Shown here piece after piece: positions 24,461-33,833 of a DNA stretch of 64,000 nt (its first letter is position 1; each line of letters begins with the position of its first letter). The notes beneath the pieces were generated by a model. That model was not told where the DNA came from. It did not search any database and saw only the letters and a list, made by a program, of their open reading frames with translations. The position numbers and the translations under genes were made by a program. Location: assembly GCA_963775085.1 (NCBI GenBank), contig CAVZHO010000002.1:682001-746000 (forward strand). Direction: 5' to 3'. The stretch is from JAAFIP01 sp963775085 (GTDB taxonomy: Bacteria > Pseudomonadota > Gammaproteobacteria > Burkholderiales > Burkholderiaceae_C).

Positions 24461-25831
24461 TCACATCGCTCCGTCCAACATCAGCACATCCACCACATCG
24501 CCCACGGCCACATTGCCCTGCGCGTGGTGCAGCACGATGAGGCCGTTGGCTTGCACCATGCTGCTGAGGACGCCGCTGCCTTGGTTACCCGTCGTTTTAA
24601 CTTGCAATGAACCATCTGTAGCGCGGCTAACGGTGCCGCGCTGGTACTCGGTGCGGCCAGGTTTTTTGCGCAGGGCCTCGCTGCTTTTGGCTTGCAGGTA
24701 GAGCGGGGCGCTGGCGTATTTGGCCGGGTGGGCTCCCATCATGCGCAGCAGGGCGGGGCGCACAAAGGCCAGCATGGTGACCATGACGGCGACCGGGTTG
24801 CCGGGCAGGCCGAAGAGTACGGCGCTACTATTTTCGTAGCTTCTTACGTCCAGGGGGCTTGGACTACCGGCATATTTGGCAGGTAAATTGGGATTCGAAC
24901 CGGGTTTGGCGATGCGCCCCACCGCCATCGGGCGGCCGGGGCGCATGGCGATCTTCCAGAACGCCACACCGCCGCTGGCACCGCCCAGCTTGTGCATCAT
25001 GGCTTTGGTGTAGTCGGCCTCGCCCACGCTCACACCGCCGCTGGTGATGATGGCATCGGCCAGCGCGGCGGCGCTGGTGAAAGCCGCTTCCAGCAGAGCC
25101 GGGTCATCACGCACCACGCCCATATCGATTACCTCGATGCCCAGCCGCGTGAGCATGCCGTAGACGGTGTAGCGGTTGCTGTCGTAAATCGCGCCCTCGC
25201 GCGGCGCGTCGCCCAGGCTGAGCACCTCGTCGCCGGTGGAAAAATACGCTACCTTGAGCTGGCGCACCACGTTGACCTGGCTAATGTTCAAACTGGCCAG
25301 CAGCCCCAGTGCAGCGGGCGTGAGCAGCTCACCTTTTGGTAGTGCGGGTGCGCCCTGTAGGAGGTCTTCACCGGCAAAGCGGCGGTTGTCACCGGGTTGC
25401 AGCAGGCCGGGCTTGATCTCAATGTGGTCAGCAGCTACCGTGCACAGCTCCTGCGGCACCACCGTGTCTAGCCCGACGGGCATGATGGCTCCGGTCATGA
25501 TTTTGAGGCATTCACCTTTGCCGACCGTGCCCTGCCAGGCCTTGCCCGCCAGCGCCGTGCCCACCACGCTAAAGCGGCTCACGCCCGTGGTGCGCAAGTC
25601 GGTACCGTTAAACGCAAAGCCATCCATCGCCGAGTTGTCGTGCGGCGGCACGCTGATGGGCGAAATCACATCCTCAGCCAGCACGCGGCCCAATGCGGCA
25701 AACAGGCCCACCCGCTCGGTCTGCGTGACGGGCTCTACCCATCTTGCCAAAAATGCATTCACCTGATCCGCAGGCAGCGCGTTGGGGTCGTAGCCTTGCA
25801 GCTCAGCGGCAATCTGGTCGATGGTTTTCAT
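24461..25831 (-). CDS. moeA: Molybdopterin molybdotransferase
   Basis: Inserts molybdenum into molybdopterin-AMP to form the molybdenum cofactor. From the ATG at 25831 there are 456 residues, longer than the usual 400-420. MoeA motifs are NSAMDGFAF near residue 66, IMTGAIMPVG near 108, FSTGDEVL near 200, SGGVSVGEADY near 260 and LFGLPGNPVAV near 340. The extra length includes residues about 315-335, encoded by a copy of the 57-bp element between GRI and the GLPGNP motif. This is a surface-exposed strand region if the fold is normal. The longer frame upstream (to 25933) has no family similarity. Confidence 0.93.
   Translation of the reverse strand: MKTIDQIAAELQGYDPNALPADQVNAFLARWVEPVTQTERVGLFAALGRVLAEDVISPISVPPHDNSAMDGFAFNGTDLRTTGVSRFSVVGTALAGKAWQGTVGKGECLKIMTGAIMPVGLDTVVPQELCTVAADHIEIKPGLLQPGDNRRFAGEDLLQGAPALPKGELLTPAALGLLASLNISQVNVVRQLKVAYFSTGDEVLSLGDAPREGAIYDSNRYTVYGMLTRLGIEVIDMGVVRDDPALLEAAFTSAAALADAIITSGGVSVGEADYTKAMMHKLGGASGGVAFWKIAMRPGRPMAVGRIAKPGSNPNLPAKYAGSPSPLDVRSYENSSAVLFGLPGNPVAVMVTMLAFVRPALLRMMGAHPAKYASAPLYLQAKSSEALRKKPGRTEYQRGTVSRATDGSLQVKTTGNQGSGVLSSMVQANGLIVLHHAQGNVAVGDVVDVLMLDGAM
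24825..24887 (+). repeat. Dispersed double-hairpin element, copy G (in frame in moeA)
   Basis: GCTACTATTTTCGTAGC is a perfect first hairpin, followed by TTCTTACGTCC, loop, TGGACTACCGGC. Antisense to moeA; here read in a different frame (SPLDVRSYENSSA) from the other antisense copies. Confidence 0.9.
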
Positions 25832-26002
25832 AGAGGCGGACAGGTCGGGTGGGGTGAGGGGGGCAAATGTGCATGGCAGGTAGGTAAAGTCTAGTCTATT
25901 TGCGCCCCCAAAGTGCATCCTCGGTGCGTACAAACCCTGTGCAAAAACTGCGCCGCCAAGGGTATCATTCGCCCATATTTTTTTACGAATTGGGGTTTAA
26001 CC

Positions 26003-27280
26003 ATGGTATCCAAAGTTTTTGCAATTAAATTGACCGCTTTAGCCTGCGGCCTGTTGGCAGCTACCGGCGCAGCGCTGGCCGGTGAGGTGCGCGTGATGTG
26101 CTACCAGGACGGCGTGGAATGTGACGTCACTGCCGAGCAGGCCAAGCGTTTTGAAGCCGCCAACCCCGGCACCAAAGTGGTGATCGACGTGGTGCCCTAT
26201 AAAACCATCGTTGAGCAATTGCCCGTCCAGCTGGCGGCAGGCCAGGGCCCCGATATTGCGCGCGTGACCGACTTGGGCGGCTTGTCCAAATACTATCTGG
26301 ACATCAGCAGCCACGTCAAAGACACCAAGTATTGGGATGCCAATTTTGGTGCCACCCAGCCCTGGCTGCGCCCCAGCGCGACCGACAAAGGCATTTATGG
26401 CTTTATGTCGCAGCTCACCATGACGGGGCCATACGTCAACAAGACCCTGTTTGAGCAGGCCAAAGTGGCCCTGCCTGGCCCCAAAGCCACTTGGGAAGAG
26501 TGGGTAGAGGCTGCGCGCCAAGTAGCCAAGGCCAACCAACTCCCCGCAGGCATGGCCTGGGACCGTTCGGGCCACCGTTTTGCCGGCCCCGCGATCAGCT
26601 ACGGCGCCAAAATCTTTGATGGTCAAGGCAACCTGACCCTGGACAACGGCTACAAAACCGCCGTCACCAAGTTTGTCGGCTGGCATAAAGACGGCGGCAT
26701 GCTCAAAGAAGTCTGGGGCGGCTCGGGTGGCTCCAGCTATGCCGACTCGGTCGGCGAGTTCACCAATGCGCGTGTAGCGATGGTGCTCTCGGGCTCCTGG
26801 CAGCTCAACCGCTTGCAAAAAGATGTCGGCACCAAATTTGACTGGATCGCCGTGCCCAACCCCTGCGGTCCTGCGGCCTGCTCGGGCATTCCCGGCGGGG
26901 CGGCCTGGGTGGCACTCAAGACCAGCAAGTCGCCCAAAGAGGTCGGCATGTTCATGGACTTTATTGCCTCGGAGGCCAGCTATGCCGAGTTCACCGGCAA
27001 GACCAACAACATTCCTGCGCACCAGGGCCTGGCCAAGAAGGGCGTGTCCTACCCCGGCGCTGCGCCTGCGGTGCGCACCGCGTTGGGCGTGTTTGGCTCC
27101 GGCGTGGCCAACCTGACCACCGAGGCCTACCTGTTCCAGGGCTATAAGTTCAACCGCGCCATCATGCTGCCCACCGTCACCCGCGTGACCCAGGCGATTG
27201 TCGGCGAGATGAGCGTGGACGAAGCCCTCACCAAAATCAACGCCGATATGCAGGATGCTGTCAAGCAGGCGCAGAAGTAA
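26003..27280 (+). CDS. Carbohydrate ABC transporter substrate-binding protein
   Basis: A 425-residue periplasmic binding protein of the family 1 extracellular solute-binding type, similar in plan to UgpB and MalE. Signal peptide at residues 1-26 (cleavage near ALA-GEVRV). The conserved lobe-hinge segment PVQLAAGQGPDIARVTDLGG is near residue 70. Start chosen at ATG 26003, which gives the signal peptide; the longer frame does not. First gene of a five-gene operon with two permeases, an ATPase and a GH31 glycosidase, so the ligand is probably an alpha-glucoside or related oligosaccharide (inference). Confidence 0.9.
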   Translation: MVSKVFAIKLTALACGLLAATGAALAGEVRVMCYQDGVECDVTAEQAKRFEAANPGTKVVIDVVPYKTIVEQLPVQLAAGQGPDIARVTDLGGLSKYYLDISSHVKDTKYWDANFGATQPWLRPSATDKGIYGFMSQLTMTGPYVNKTLFEQAKVALPGPKATWEEWVEAARQVAKANQLPAGMAWDRSGHRFAGPAISYGAKIFDGQGNLTLDNGYKTAVTKFVGWHKDGGMLKEVWGGSGGSSYADSVGEFTNARVAMVLSGSWQLNRLQKDVGTKFDWIAVPNPCGPAACSGIPGGAAWVALKTSKSPKEVGMFMDFIASEASYAEFTGKTNNIPAHQGLAKKGVSYPGAAPAVRTALGVFGSGVANLTTEAYLFQGYKFNRAIMLPTVTRVTQAIVGEMSVDEALTKINADMQDAVKQAQK

Positions 27281-27323
27281 ACTTCAACAGTACATGGTGA
27301 ACCCTGTCTTATAGGATTGATTT

Positions 27324-28346
27324 TTGGCTTCTACCCACAGGGCGAGCAACATGCTCGCCCGTTTCTTTTCTGGCATCCTGAGTTTTGGATTTAATCTTCT
27401 AGACCCGGTGTTCCGGCTTGGCCAAAAATGGCTGGGCATGCACCGCATTGGTTGGCTGTTTGTCGGGCCCAACCTGCTGATTTTTGGCTTCTTTACGTTT
27501 TTACCGATCCTGATCAACCTGGTCTACGCGGCCACGGGTGGGGTCAAGCTGATGCCCATGGAGCGGCCTTTTACCGGCATGGAAAACTTTGCCATTCTGT
27601 TTGAATGCCGCGACTACCTGGACCTGCAAAGCTGCCGCAAGGATATTTTCTGGCGCGCCATTTTCAACACCCTCAAATTCAGCCTGATCCAGGTGGTGCT
27701 GATGGTGTTGCTCTCGCTGGTCACCGCGCTGGTGCTGAACCGCAAGATTGTCGGGCGAGGTTTTTGGCGCGGTGTGTTTTTCTACCCGGTACTGTTGTCG
27801 CCCGTGGTGGTGGCGCTGATCTGGAAGTGGCTGCTGCAAAGCCAGGGGGTGTTCAATGCGGGTATGGTGGCCGCCGGGGGTGCGCCGGTCGACTGGCTGA
27901 CCGACCGCAGCTGGGCATTTTTCTGGGTGATCTTTGTCTCCATCTGGGCGCACATGGGTTTTTATACTTTGATTTTGTTGGCCGGTTTGCAGGCCATCCC
28001 CAAAGACATGTACGAGGCGGCCGAGATGGACGCGGCGACACCCTGGCGCGTACTGCGCCGCATTACCCTGCCACTCCTCATGCCCAACCTGATTGTGGTG
28101 CTGGTGCTGGCCATGATCCGGGCGGTGCAGATTTTTGACGAAGTGTTTGTGCTGACCGGGGGCGGGCCGGGCTCGGCCACCACGTTTATCGTGCAGTTTA
28201 TTTACCAAACCGGGTTTGCCGAGCAAATCCATCTGTATGGGCTGGCGGCCGCCGCATCGCTGGTGCTGGCGCTGGGCCTGATGGCACTCACCCTGGTGCA
28301 GCTGCGCCTCTCACAGGCCAGCAGCGCCGGCCAGAAGGCCAAGTGA
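27324..28346 (+). CDS. Sugar ABC transporter permease (MalF/UgpA-like)
   Basis: A 340-residue inner-membrane protein with six or so membrane segments and the EAA motif YEAAEMDAATPWRVLRRITLPLL (about residues 231-253) that contacts the ATPase. The frame's first start is TTG at 27324, with an AGGA 8 bp upstream; an ATG at 27351 with AGGGCGAG upstream is as likely. Works with the next permease and the ATPase at 29410. Confidence 0.9.
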   Translation: MASTHRASNMLARFFSGILSFGFNLLDPVFRLGQKWLGMHRIGWLFVGPNLLIFGFFTFLPILINLVYAATGGVKLMPMERPFTGMENFAILFECRDYLDLQSCRKDIFWRAIFNTLKFSLIQVVLMVLLSLVTALVLNRKIVGRGFWRGVFFYPVLLSPVVVALIWKWLLQSQGVFNAGMVAAGGAPVDWLTDRSWAFFWVIFVSIWAHMGFYTLILLAGLQAIPKDMYEAAEMDAATPWRVLRRITLPLLMPNLIVVLVLAMIRAVQIFDEVFVLTGGGPGSATTFIVQFIYQTGFAEQIHLYGLAAAASLVLALGLMALTLVQLRLSQASSAGQKAK

Positions 28347-28350
28347 CACC

Positions 28351-29394
28351 ATGCTGAAGTTCTTAACCGGCACCCGAGGCCGCAACCGGCTGGACTGGAC
28401 GGATTGGCTCAGTTACCTGTACTTGTTCATGGGCCTGTTCATGATGTTCGGCCCGGTGCTGTGGCTGGTCATGTCCTCTTTCAAAACCGAAAGCGCCCTG
28501 AGCCAGTTCCCGCCGACGTTTCTGCCCTACAGCCAAAAATCGGTGGTGGTGGCGGGGCACGCGCAGCCCCTGCCGCTCTTCTTGGCCAAAGACGCGCAGG
28601 GGGTGGTGCGCGAGCTGGCGCAGGTGCGCCGCATTGGCATCATGGCCACGATGGTCGATCCGGCGCGGCCCGAGACCGAGATCCGCATCAACATCAATGA
28701 CCGCAAACCCGTCAACCAGATCGAGTTTGCGCCCAGTAATTACACCGATCTGTTTGGCAAGTTCAGTTTTGCCACTTATCTATGGAATAGTGTGTTTATT
28801 ACCGTGGTGGCCACCATTATTACGCTGCTGTTTAACTCGATGGCGGCCTTTGCGCTGTCCAAGTACCAGTTTCGCGGGCAGCGGGCGGTCTTCATCCTCA
28901 TCATTGCCACGCTGATGATTCCGCCTACCATCATCCTGGTGCCGGCTTTTCTGGTGATCTCCACCTTTGGCTTGCTCAACAGCCTGTGGGGCGTGATATT
29001 GCCTGCCGTGGCCACGCCCACGGGCGTGTTTTTGCTGCGCCAGTACATGCTGACCATCCCCGACGAACTGCTGGAGGCCGCGCGCATGGACCACGCCAGC
29101 GAGTGGCGCATTTACTGGAAAATCATCCTGCCGTTGGCGGCCCCGGCCATGGCCGTGCTGGCCATCTTTTCGGTGATGTGGCGCTGGAACGATTTTTTGT
29201 GGCCGCTGATTGTGCTGTCCAAGTCCGAGAAATTCACCCTCCAGCTGGCGCTGAACTCGTTCCAGGGCGAGCTCAACACCCAATGGCATTACCTGCTGGC
29301 GATGACCGTGATCACCCTGATCCCCGTCACGCTGATATTTGCCTTCCTGCAAAAATACATCACCACCGGCATTGCCAGTGCCGGTGTGAAATGA
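28351..29394 (+). CDS. Sugar ABC transporter permease (MalG/UgpE-like)
   Basis: A 347-residue inner-membrane permease starting 4 bp after the previous stop. The EAA motif LLEAARMDHASEWRIYWKIILPLA is near residue 236. A periplasmic insertion of about 80 residues between the first and second membrane segments (FPPTFLPYSQKS..VNQIEFAPSNY) is longer than in MalG but usual for this subgroup. Confidence 0.9.
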   Translation: MLKFLTGTRGRNRLDWTDWLSYLYLFMGLFMMFGPVLWLVMSSFKTESALSQFPPTFLPYSQKSVVVAGHAQPLPLFLAKDAQGVVRELAQVRRIGIMATMVDPARPETEIRININDRKPVNQIEFAPSNYTDLFGKFSFATYLWNSVFITVVATIITLLFNSMAAFALSKYQFRGQRAVFILIIATLMIPPTIILVPAFLVISTFGLLNSLWGVILPAVATPTGVFLLRQYMLTIPDELLEAARMDHASEWRIYWKIILPLAAPAMAVLAIFSVMWRWNDFLWPLIVLSKSEKFTLQLALNSFQGELNTQWHYLLAMTVITLIPVTLIFAFLQKYITTGIASAGVK

Positions 29395-29409
29395 AAGAGC
29401 TGCGCAACC

Positions 29410-30417
<1,008 letters not shown>

Positions 30418-30434
30418 GGCCAGAGGACTTAACC

Positions 30435-32564
30435 ATGAAAACTTTTGGACGCGCAGCACTGGCTGCGCAAGACGCCCATGGCGTGCAACTCACGCTACCG
30501 CACGGCGGCACCTTTGCTGTGCAGGCCCTGGAGCCCTCGCTGTTTCGTGTACGTTTGCGCCCGAGCCAGGGCTACCGCGAGCCGCGCACCTGGGCCATTG
30601 CACCGGGCCACCCGGGCAGCGCACCGCCCATGCCCTGGGAGGGCCGCCTGCGCGATGACCTGTGCGGCTTTACGCTGCCGCCGGTAACGGTCAACGCCCA
30701 CAGCGACCACATCACTCTGGCGACCAGCGCCATCAACCTCAAGATTGCCCTGGACCCCCTGACGCTGCATTGGCAAACGGCGCAGGGCCAAGCCTTGGTC
30801 AGTGACCGCGCCACCTCGGCCTACTTCACCAGCACGCGCACCGGGGCCACGCGCCACTACCTGCAGCGCGACCGCGCCGAGCGCTACTATGGCTTGGGTG
30901 ACAAAACCGGCCCGCTGGACCTGCATGGCCGCCGCCTGCGCACCCTGGCCCTGGACTCCCTGGGCTACGACCCCGAGCGCGGCGACCCGCTCTACAAGCA
31001 CTGGCCCTTTACCCTCACCCGCGCCAAAAACGGGTTGTGGTACGGCATCTACTACGACACGCTGGCCGTGTGCACCTTCGACCTGGGCTGCGAGCATGAC
31101 AACTACCATGACCTGTACCGCTATGTCGAGATTGACGATGGCGACCTGGACTATTACCTGATGGCCGGTAGCAGCCCCGCCGAGGTGATTGCCCAGTTCA
31201 TGCGCCTGATTGGTGGCACCCACCTGCCGCCCCGCTGGTCGCTGGGCTTTGCCCAAACCGCCATGGGCCTGGCCGATGCGCCCGATGCCCAGCACCAGCT
31301 TGACAGCTTTATCGACCGCTCCGTCGCCGAGGGCGTGCCGGTGTCGGCATTCCACTACGGTTCGGGCTACTCCTCGCGCGGCAAACGCCGCTATGTGTTT
31401 ACCTGGAACAACGCCAAATTCCCCGATCCCAAAACCCTCAACGCCAAGTTCCTGCGCAGCGGCATGCGCGTGGTGGCCAACATCAAGCCCTGCCTGCTCA
31501 ATGACCACCCGGCCTACGAGGCGGTGCGCCAGGAGGGCGGCTTCATCCGCGATGCCCAGACCGGCGAGCCCGTCATCGAGCAGTTTTGGGACGGCATCGG
31601 CGCGCACCTGGATTTCTCCAAGCCCAGCACCATCGACTGGTGGCAGCGCGGGCTGCAAAGCCAGGTGCTCGACTACGGCATCGATGTCGGCTGGAACGAC
31701 AACAACGAATACGCCATCATGGACGATGCCGCCACCTGCCACGGCTTTGGCACGCCCCTGCCCATGCACCGTGCGCAGCCCCTGCATGCATTTTTGATGA
31801 CCCGCGCCACCTTTGAGGCGCAGGCCCGGCACCGGCCCGATGAAGCGGTCTACACCGTCACCCGCGCCGGTTCGCCCGGCATTCAGCGCTACGCCCAAAC
31901 CTGGTCGGGCGACAACACCACCAGCTGGGACAGCCTGCGCTGGAACATCCGCACCGGCCTGCAAATGAGCCTGTCCGGCCTGTTCAACGTCGGCCACGAT
32001 GTCGGCGGCTTTGCCGGCCCCGTGCCCGAGCCCGAGCTGTTTGTGCGCTGGGTGCAAGCCTGCTGCCTCAACCCGCGCATGGTCATGAACTCCTGGAAGG
32101 CCGACGGCACCGTCAACGTGCCCTGGCTGCATGCCGCCGTCAAGCCCCAGGTCATCGCCGCCATCAACCTGCGCTACCAGCTGATGCCCTATCTATGGTC
32201 CTTGTTTGAGCGCGCCAGCAGCCACCACGAGCCCATCATCCGCCCCAGCTTTTATACCTTTCCGGACGATGAAGCCTGCTACCAGGACAGCGATGACTTC
32301 ATGCTCGGCAGCAGCCTGCTGGTAGCCCCTGTCGTACGCCAAGGCGATACGGATCGGCGGGTGTACCTGCCGCGCGGGCCAGAGGCGTGGTTTGACCTGG
32401 AGACCAGCGAGCGTTATGCGCCAGCACAATGGCACACCGTAGCCGCCCCCCTGTCCAAACTCCCCGTGTTTGTCCGCAGCGGCGGCGTCATCCCATTGGC
32501 CCAGCCCCGCAGCGGCCTGGCACGACACGATGACCCGGTGACGAGCGTCAAACAGTTTGGTTGA
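30435..32564 (+). CDS. Glycoside hydrolase family 31 protein (alpha-glucosidase-like)
   Basis: A 709-residue retaining glycosidase from the ATG at 30435 (AGAGGA six bases upstream; the TTG at 30414 is less likely). Family segments: YYGLGDKTGPLDLHGRR near 148; HYGSGYSSRGKRRYVFTWN near 310; the nucleophile region GIDVGWNDNNEY near 420, where the more usual motif is WNDMNE; and the acid/base region TWSGDNTTSWDSLRWN near 495. No signal peptide is seen, so it probably acts in the cytoplasm on sugar imported by the operon's transporter. Bond specificity (glucose or xylose) cannot be told. Confidence 0.9.
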   Translation: MKTFGRAALAAQDAHGVQLTLPHGGTFAVQALEPSLFRVRLRPSQGYREPRTWAIAPGHPGSAPPMPWEGRLRDDLCGFTLPPVTVNAHSDHITLATSAINLKIALDPLTLHWQTAQGQALVSDRATSAYFTSTRTGATRHYLQRDRAERYYGLGDKTGPLDLHGRRLRTLALDSLGYDPERGDPLYKHWPFTLTRAKNGLWYGIYYDTLAVCTFDLGCEHDNYHDLYRYVEIDDGDLDYYLMAGSSPAEVIAQFMRLIGGTHLPPRWSLGFAQTAMGLADAPDAQHQLDSFIDRSVAEGVPVSAFHYGSGYSSRGKRRYVFTWNNAKFPDPKTLNAKFLRSGMRVVANIKPCLLNDHPAYEAVRQEGGFIRDAQTGEPVIEQFWDGIGAHLDFSKPSTIDWWQRGLQSQVLDYGIDVGWNDNNEYAIMDDAATCHGFGTPLPMHRAQPLHAFLMTRATFEAQARHRPDEAVYTVTRAGSPGIQRYAQTWSGDNTTSWDSLRWNIRTGLQMSLSGLFNVGHDVGGFAGPVPEPELFVRWVQACCLNPRMVMNSWKADGTVNVPWLHAAVKPQVIAAINLRYQLMPYLWSLFERASSHHEPIIRPSFYTFPDDEACYQDSDDFMLGSSLLVAPVVRQGDTDRRVYLPRGPEAWFDLETSERYAPAQWHTVAAPLSKLPVFVRSGGVIPLAQPRSGLARHDDPVTSVKQFG

Positions 32565-32616
32565 TCAAAGCGGCTGTGAAGATGCTGTCAGTCAGTAGCG
32601 CCACGTTTTCACAATC

Positions 32617-32672
32617 ATTTAGCCCCGTAGTCCCTGTAAATAGGACATAAGCAGCTATTGAATCAGTAGCAT
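32617..32672 (-). repeat. Dispersed double-hairpin element, copy H (intergenic, after GH31 gene)
   Basis: On the plus strand: GTAGTCCCTGTAAATAGGAC, ATAAGCAGCTATTGAAT, CAGTAGC. Lies between two convergent genes (GH31 and the CrtC/AttH-like gene). Confidence 0.85.
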
Positions 32673-32685
32673 TCCAAGGTGCATC

Positions 32686-33831
32686 CTACACCCGCAGCGC
32701 CCCCGCATAGCCCGTCATCTCCAGGTAGCCGCGGCCTACTTGCTTGTGATTGCTGTCAAACACGTTGCACAGGCCTTCCCAGTAGACCGCACCTGTGGTG
32801 AGGCGGCTGTCCAGCTCCTGGTTGTCGATGACGGCGCGCACGGTGTAGTAGTCGCCGGGGGTGCGCACCAGCCATTCGACGGGGTATTTGGCGCGGGTGA
32901 GGGGGCTGGTCCAGCCGCGCACGGCCTGGAAGGCGACCTCGCCAGCGCTGGCGATGAAGGTTTGCAGGCCACTGCTGGAGGTGGCACGAAACGAGCCACC
33001 GGTCCACAGGCTGCTGCCGTCTTTGCGGCGTAACTGGAAGGCGGTCAGGGCGCTGCCGTCAAACAGGTTGATGCCGATCCAGTCCCAGCCTGCGGCCTCG
33101 GGATGCAGCAGCTCGTCGCTCCATTCGTGGTCTAGCCAGGCTTTGCCTTGCAGGTTAAATCGTTTGCCCTGGAGCACAAGGTCGCCGCTGGCTGCCAGAT
33201 GCGGCTGGCTGTAGTAGTAGCTGGCCTGTTTTTCCTCGGGGCCTTTGCGCGACAAGCCTTGCTTGCCTTGCAGCAGCAGGGGCTGGGTATCGGCAAAGTT
33301 CAGGTCCAACGCAAAATCCTGGGCGGTGATACGCGCTTCGTAGTGCTCGCTTGACTGCGCTATGCGACCTGCCGGTTGGGCAAGCGTGCGCTTGAGCGTC
33401 CAGTCGCGCAGTTTCACATCGGTGTCCTGCTCGCTGGCCTGTGCAATGCCAAAGCCTTGGCGTGCCACGCGCTGGTCGTGGTGCATTTTTTTGTTCTGCA
33501 CATCGGTGATGGCGCAGTGGGCGAAGATCAGTTGCTTGGCGGCAAAGGCCGAGCGCATGGTTTGCGTGCCCGGCACACGCGATCTGAAAAACGTCACCTG
33601 AAAGCCCCATTCACGCCCACCCGCGCTGGTGCCGTAGCCGGTGACATACCACCACTCGGTGCGAAAGTCAGGGTGCGCGCCGTGGTCGCGCGGGAAGACC
33701 AGTGCGCGCTCGGGCAGGGCCTGGGCGTTGCCCAGCCAACTGCTTGCGGTTGTTGCAAAAGCCAGCTGGGTGAAGCAACGCTTTGACAGGCTCAGCCCGA
33801 ACCGTGTAGGTGGTGCAAGCGGTGGTTTCAC
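32686..33831 (-). CDS. CrtC/AttH-like lipocalin-fold protein
   Basis: About 381 residues from a GTG at 33831 that has AGAGGA nine bases upstream and overlaps the end of the ftsX-like gene. Typical CrtC/AttH (PF07143-type) stretches: FPRDHGAHPDFRTEWWYVTGY near residue 48, FAHCAITD near 100 and AWLDHEWSDELLHPEAAGWDWIG near 225. The N-terminus contains a signal-like hydrophobic part (FTQLAFATTASSWLGNAQA) preceded by residues encoded by a common REP-type sequence (33778-33803). In AttEFGH-type systems such a protein travels with an ABC ATPase and FtsX permease, as here. Carotenoid hydration is not implied. Confidence 0.8.
   Translation of the reverse strand: MKPPLAPPTRFGLSLSKRCFTQLAFATTASSWLGNAQALPERALVFPRDHGAHPDFRTEWWYVTGYGTSAGGREWGFQVTFFRSRVPGTQTMRSAFAAKQLIFAHCAITDVQNKKMHHDQRVARQGFGIAQASEQDTDVKLRDWTLKRTLAQPAGRIAQSSEHYEARITAQDFALDLNFADTQPLLLQGKQGLSRKGPEEKQASYYYSQPHLAASGDLVLQGKRFNLQGKAWLDHEWSDELLHPEAAGWDWIGINLFDGSALTAFQLRRKDGSSLWTGGSFRATSSSGLQTFIASAGEVAFQAVRGWTSPLTRAKYPVEWLVRTPGDYYTVRAVIDNQELDSRLTTGAVYWEGLCNVFDSNHKQVGRGYLEMTGYAGALRV
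33778..33803. repeat. REP-type sequence within the CrtC/AttH-like gene 5' end
   Basis: CTTTGACAGGCTCAGCCCGA followed by ACC. This GGTTCGGGCTGAGCCTGTC-type sequence is, from memory, one of the commonest short intergenic repeats of Proteobacteria. It encodes residues about 10-18 of the protein. Confidence 0.55.
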
Positions 33832-33833
33832 GG

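Noticed and set aside
24885..24905. tRNA T-arm-like GGGATTCGAACC
   Set aside because: It lies inside moeA coding sequence next to a repeat copy, with no acceptor stem or anticodon arm around it. A similar GAATCGAACC near 47678 also lacks a cloverleaf.
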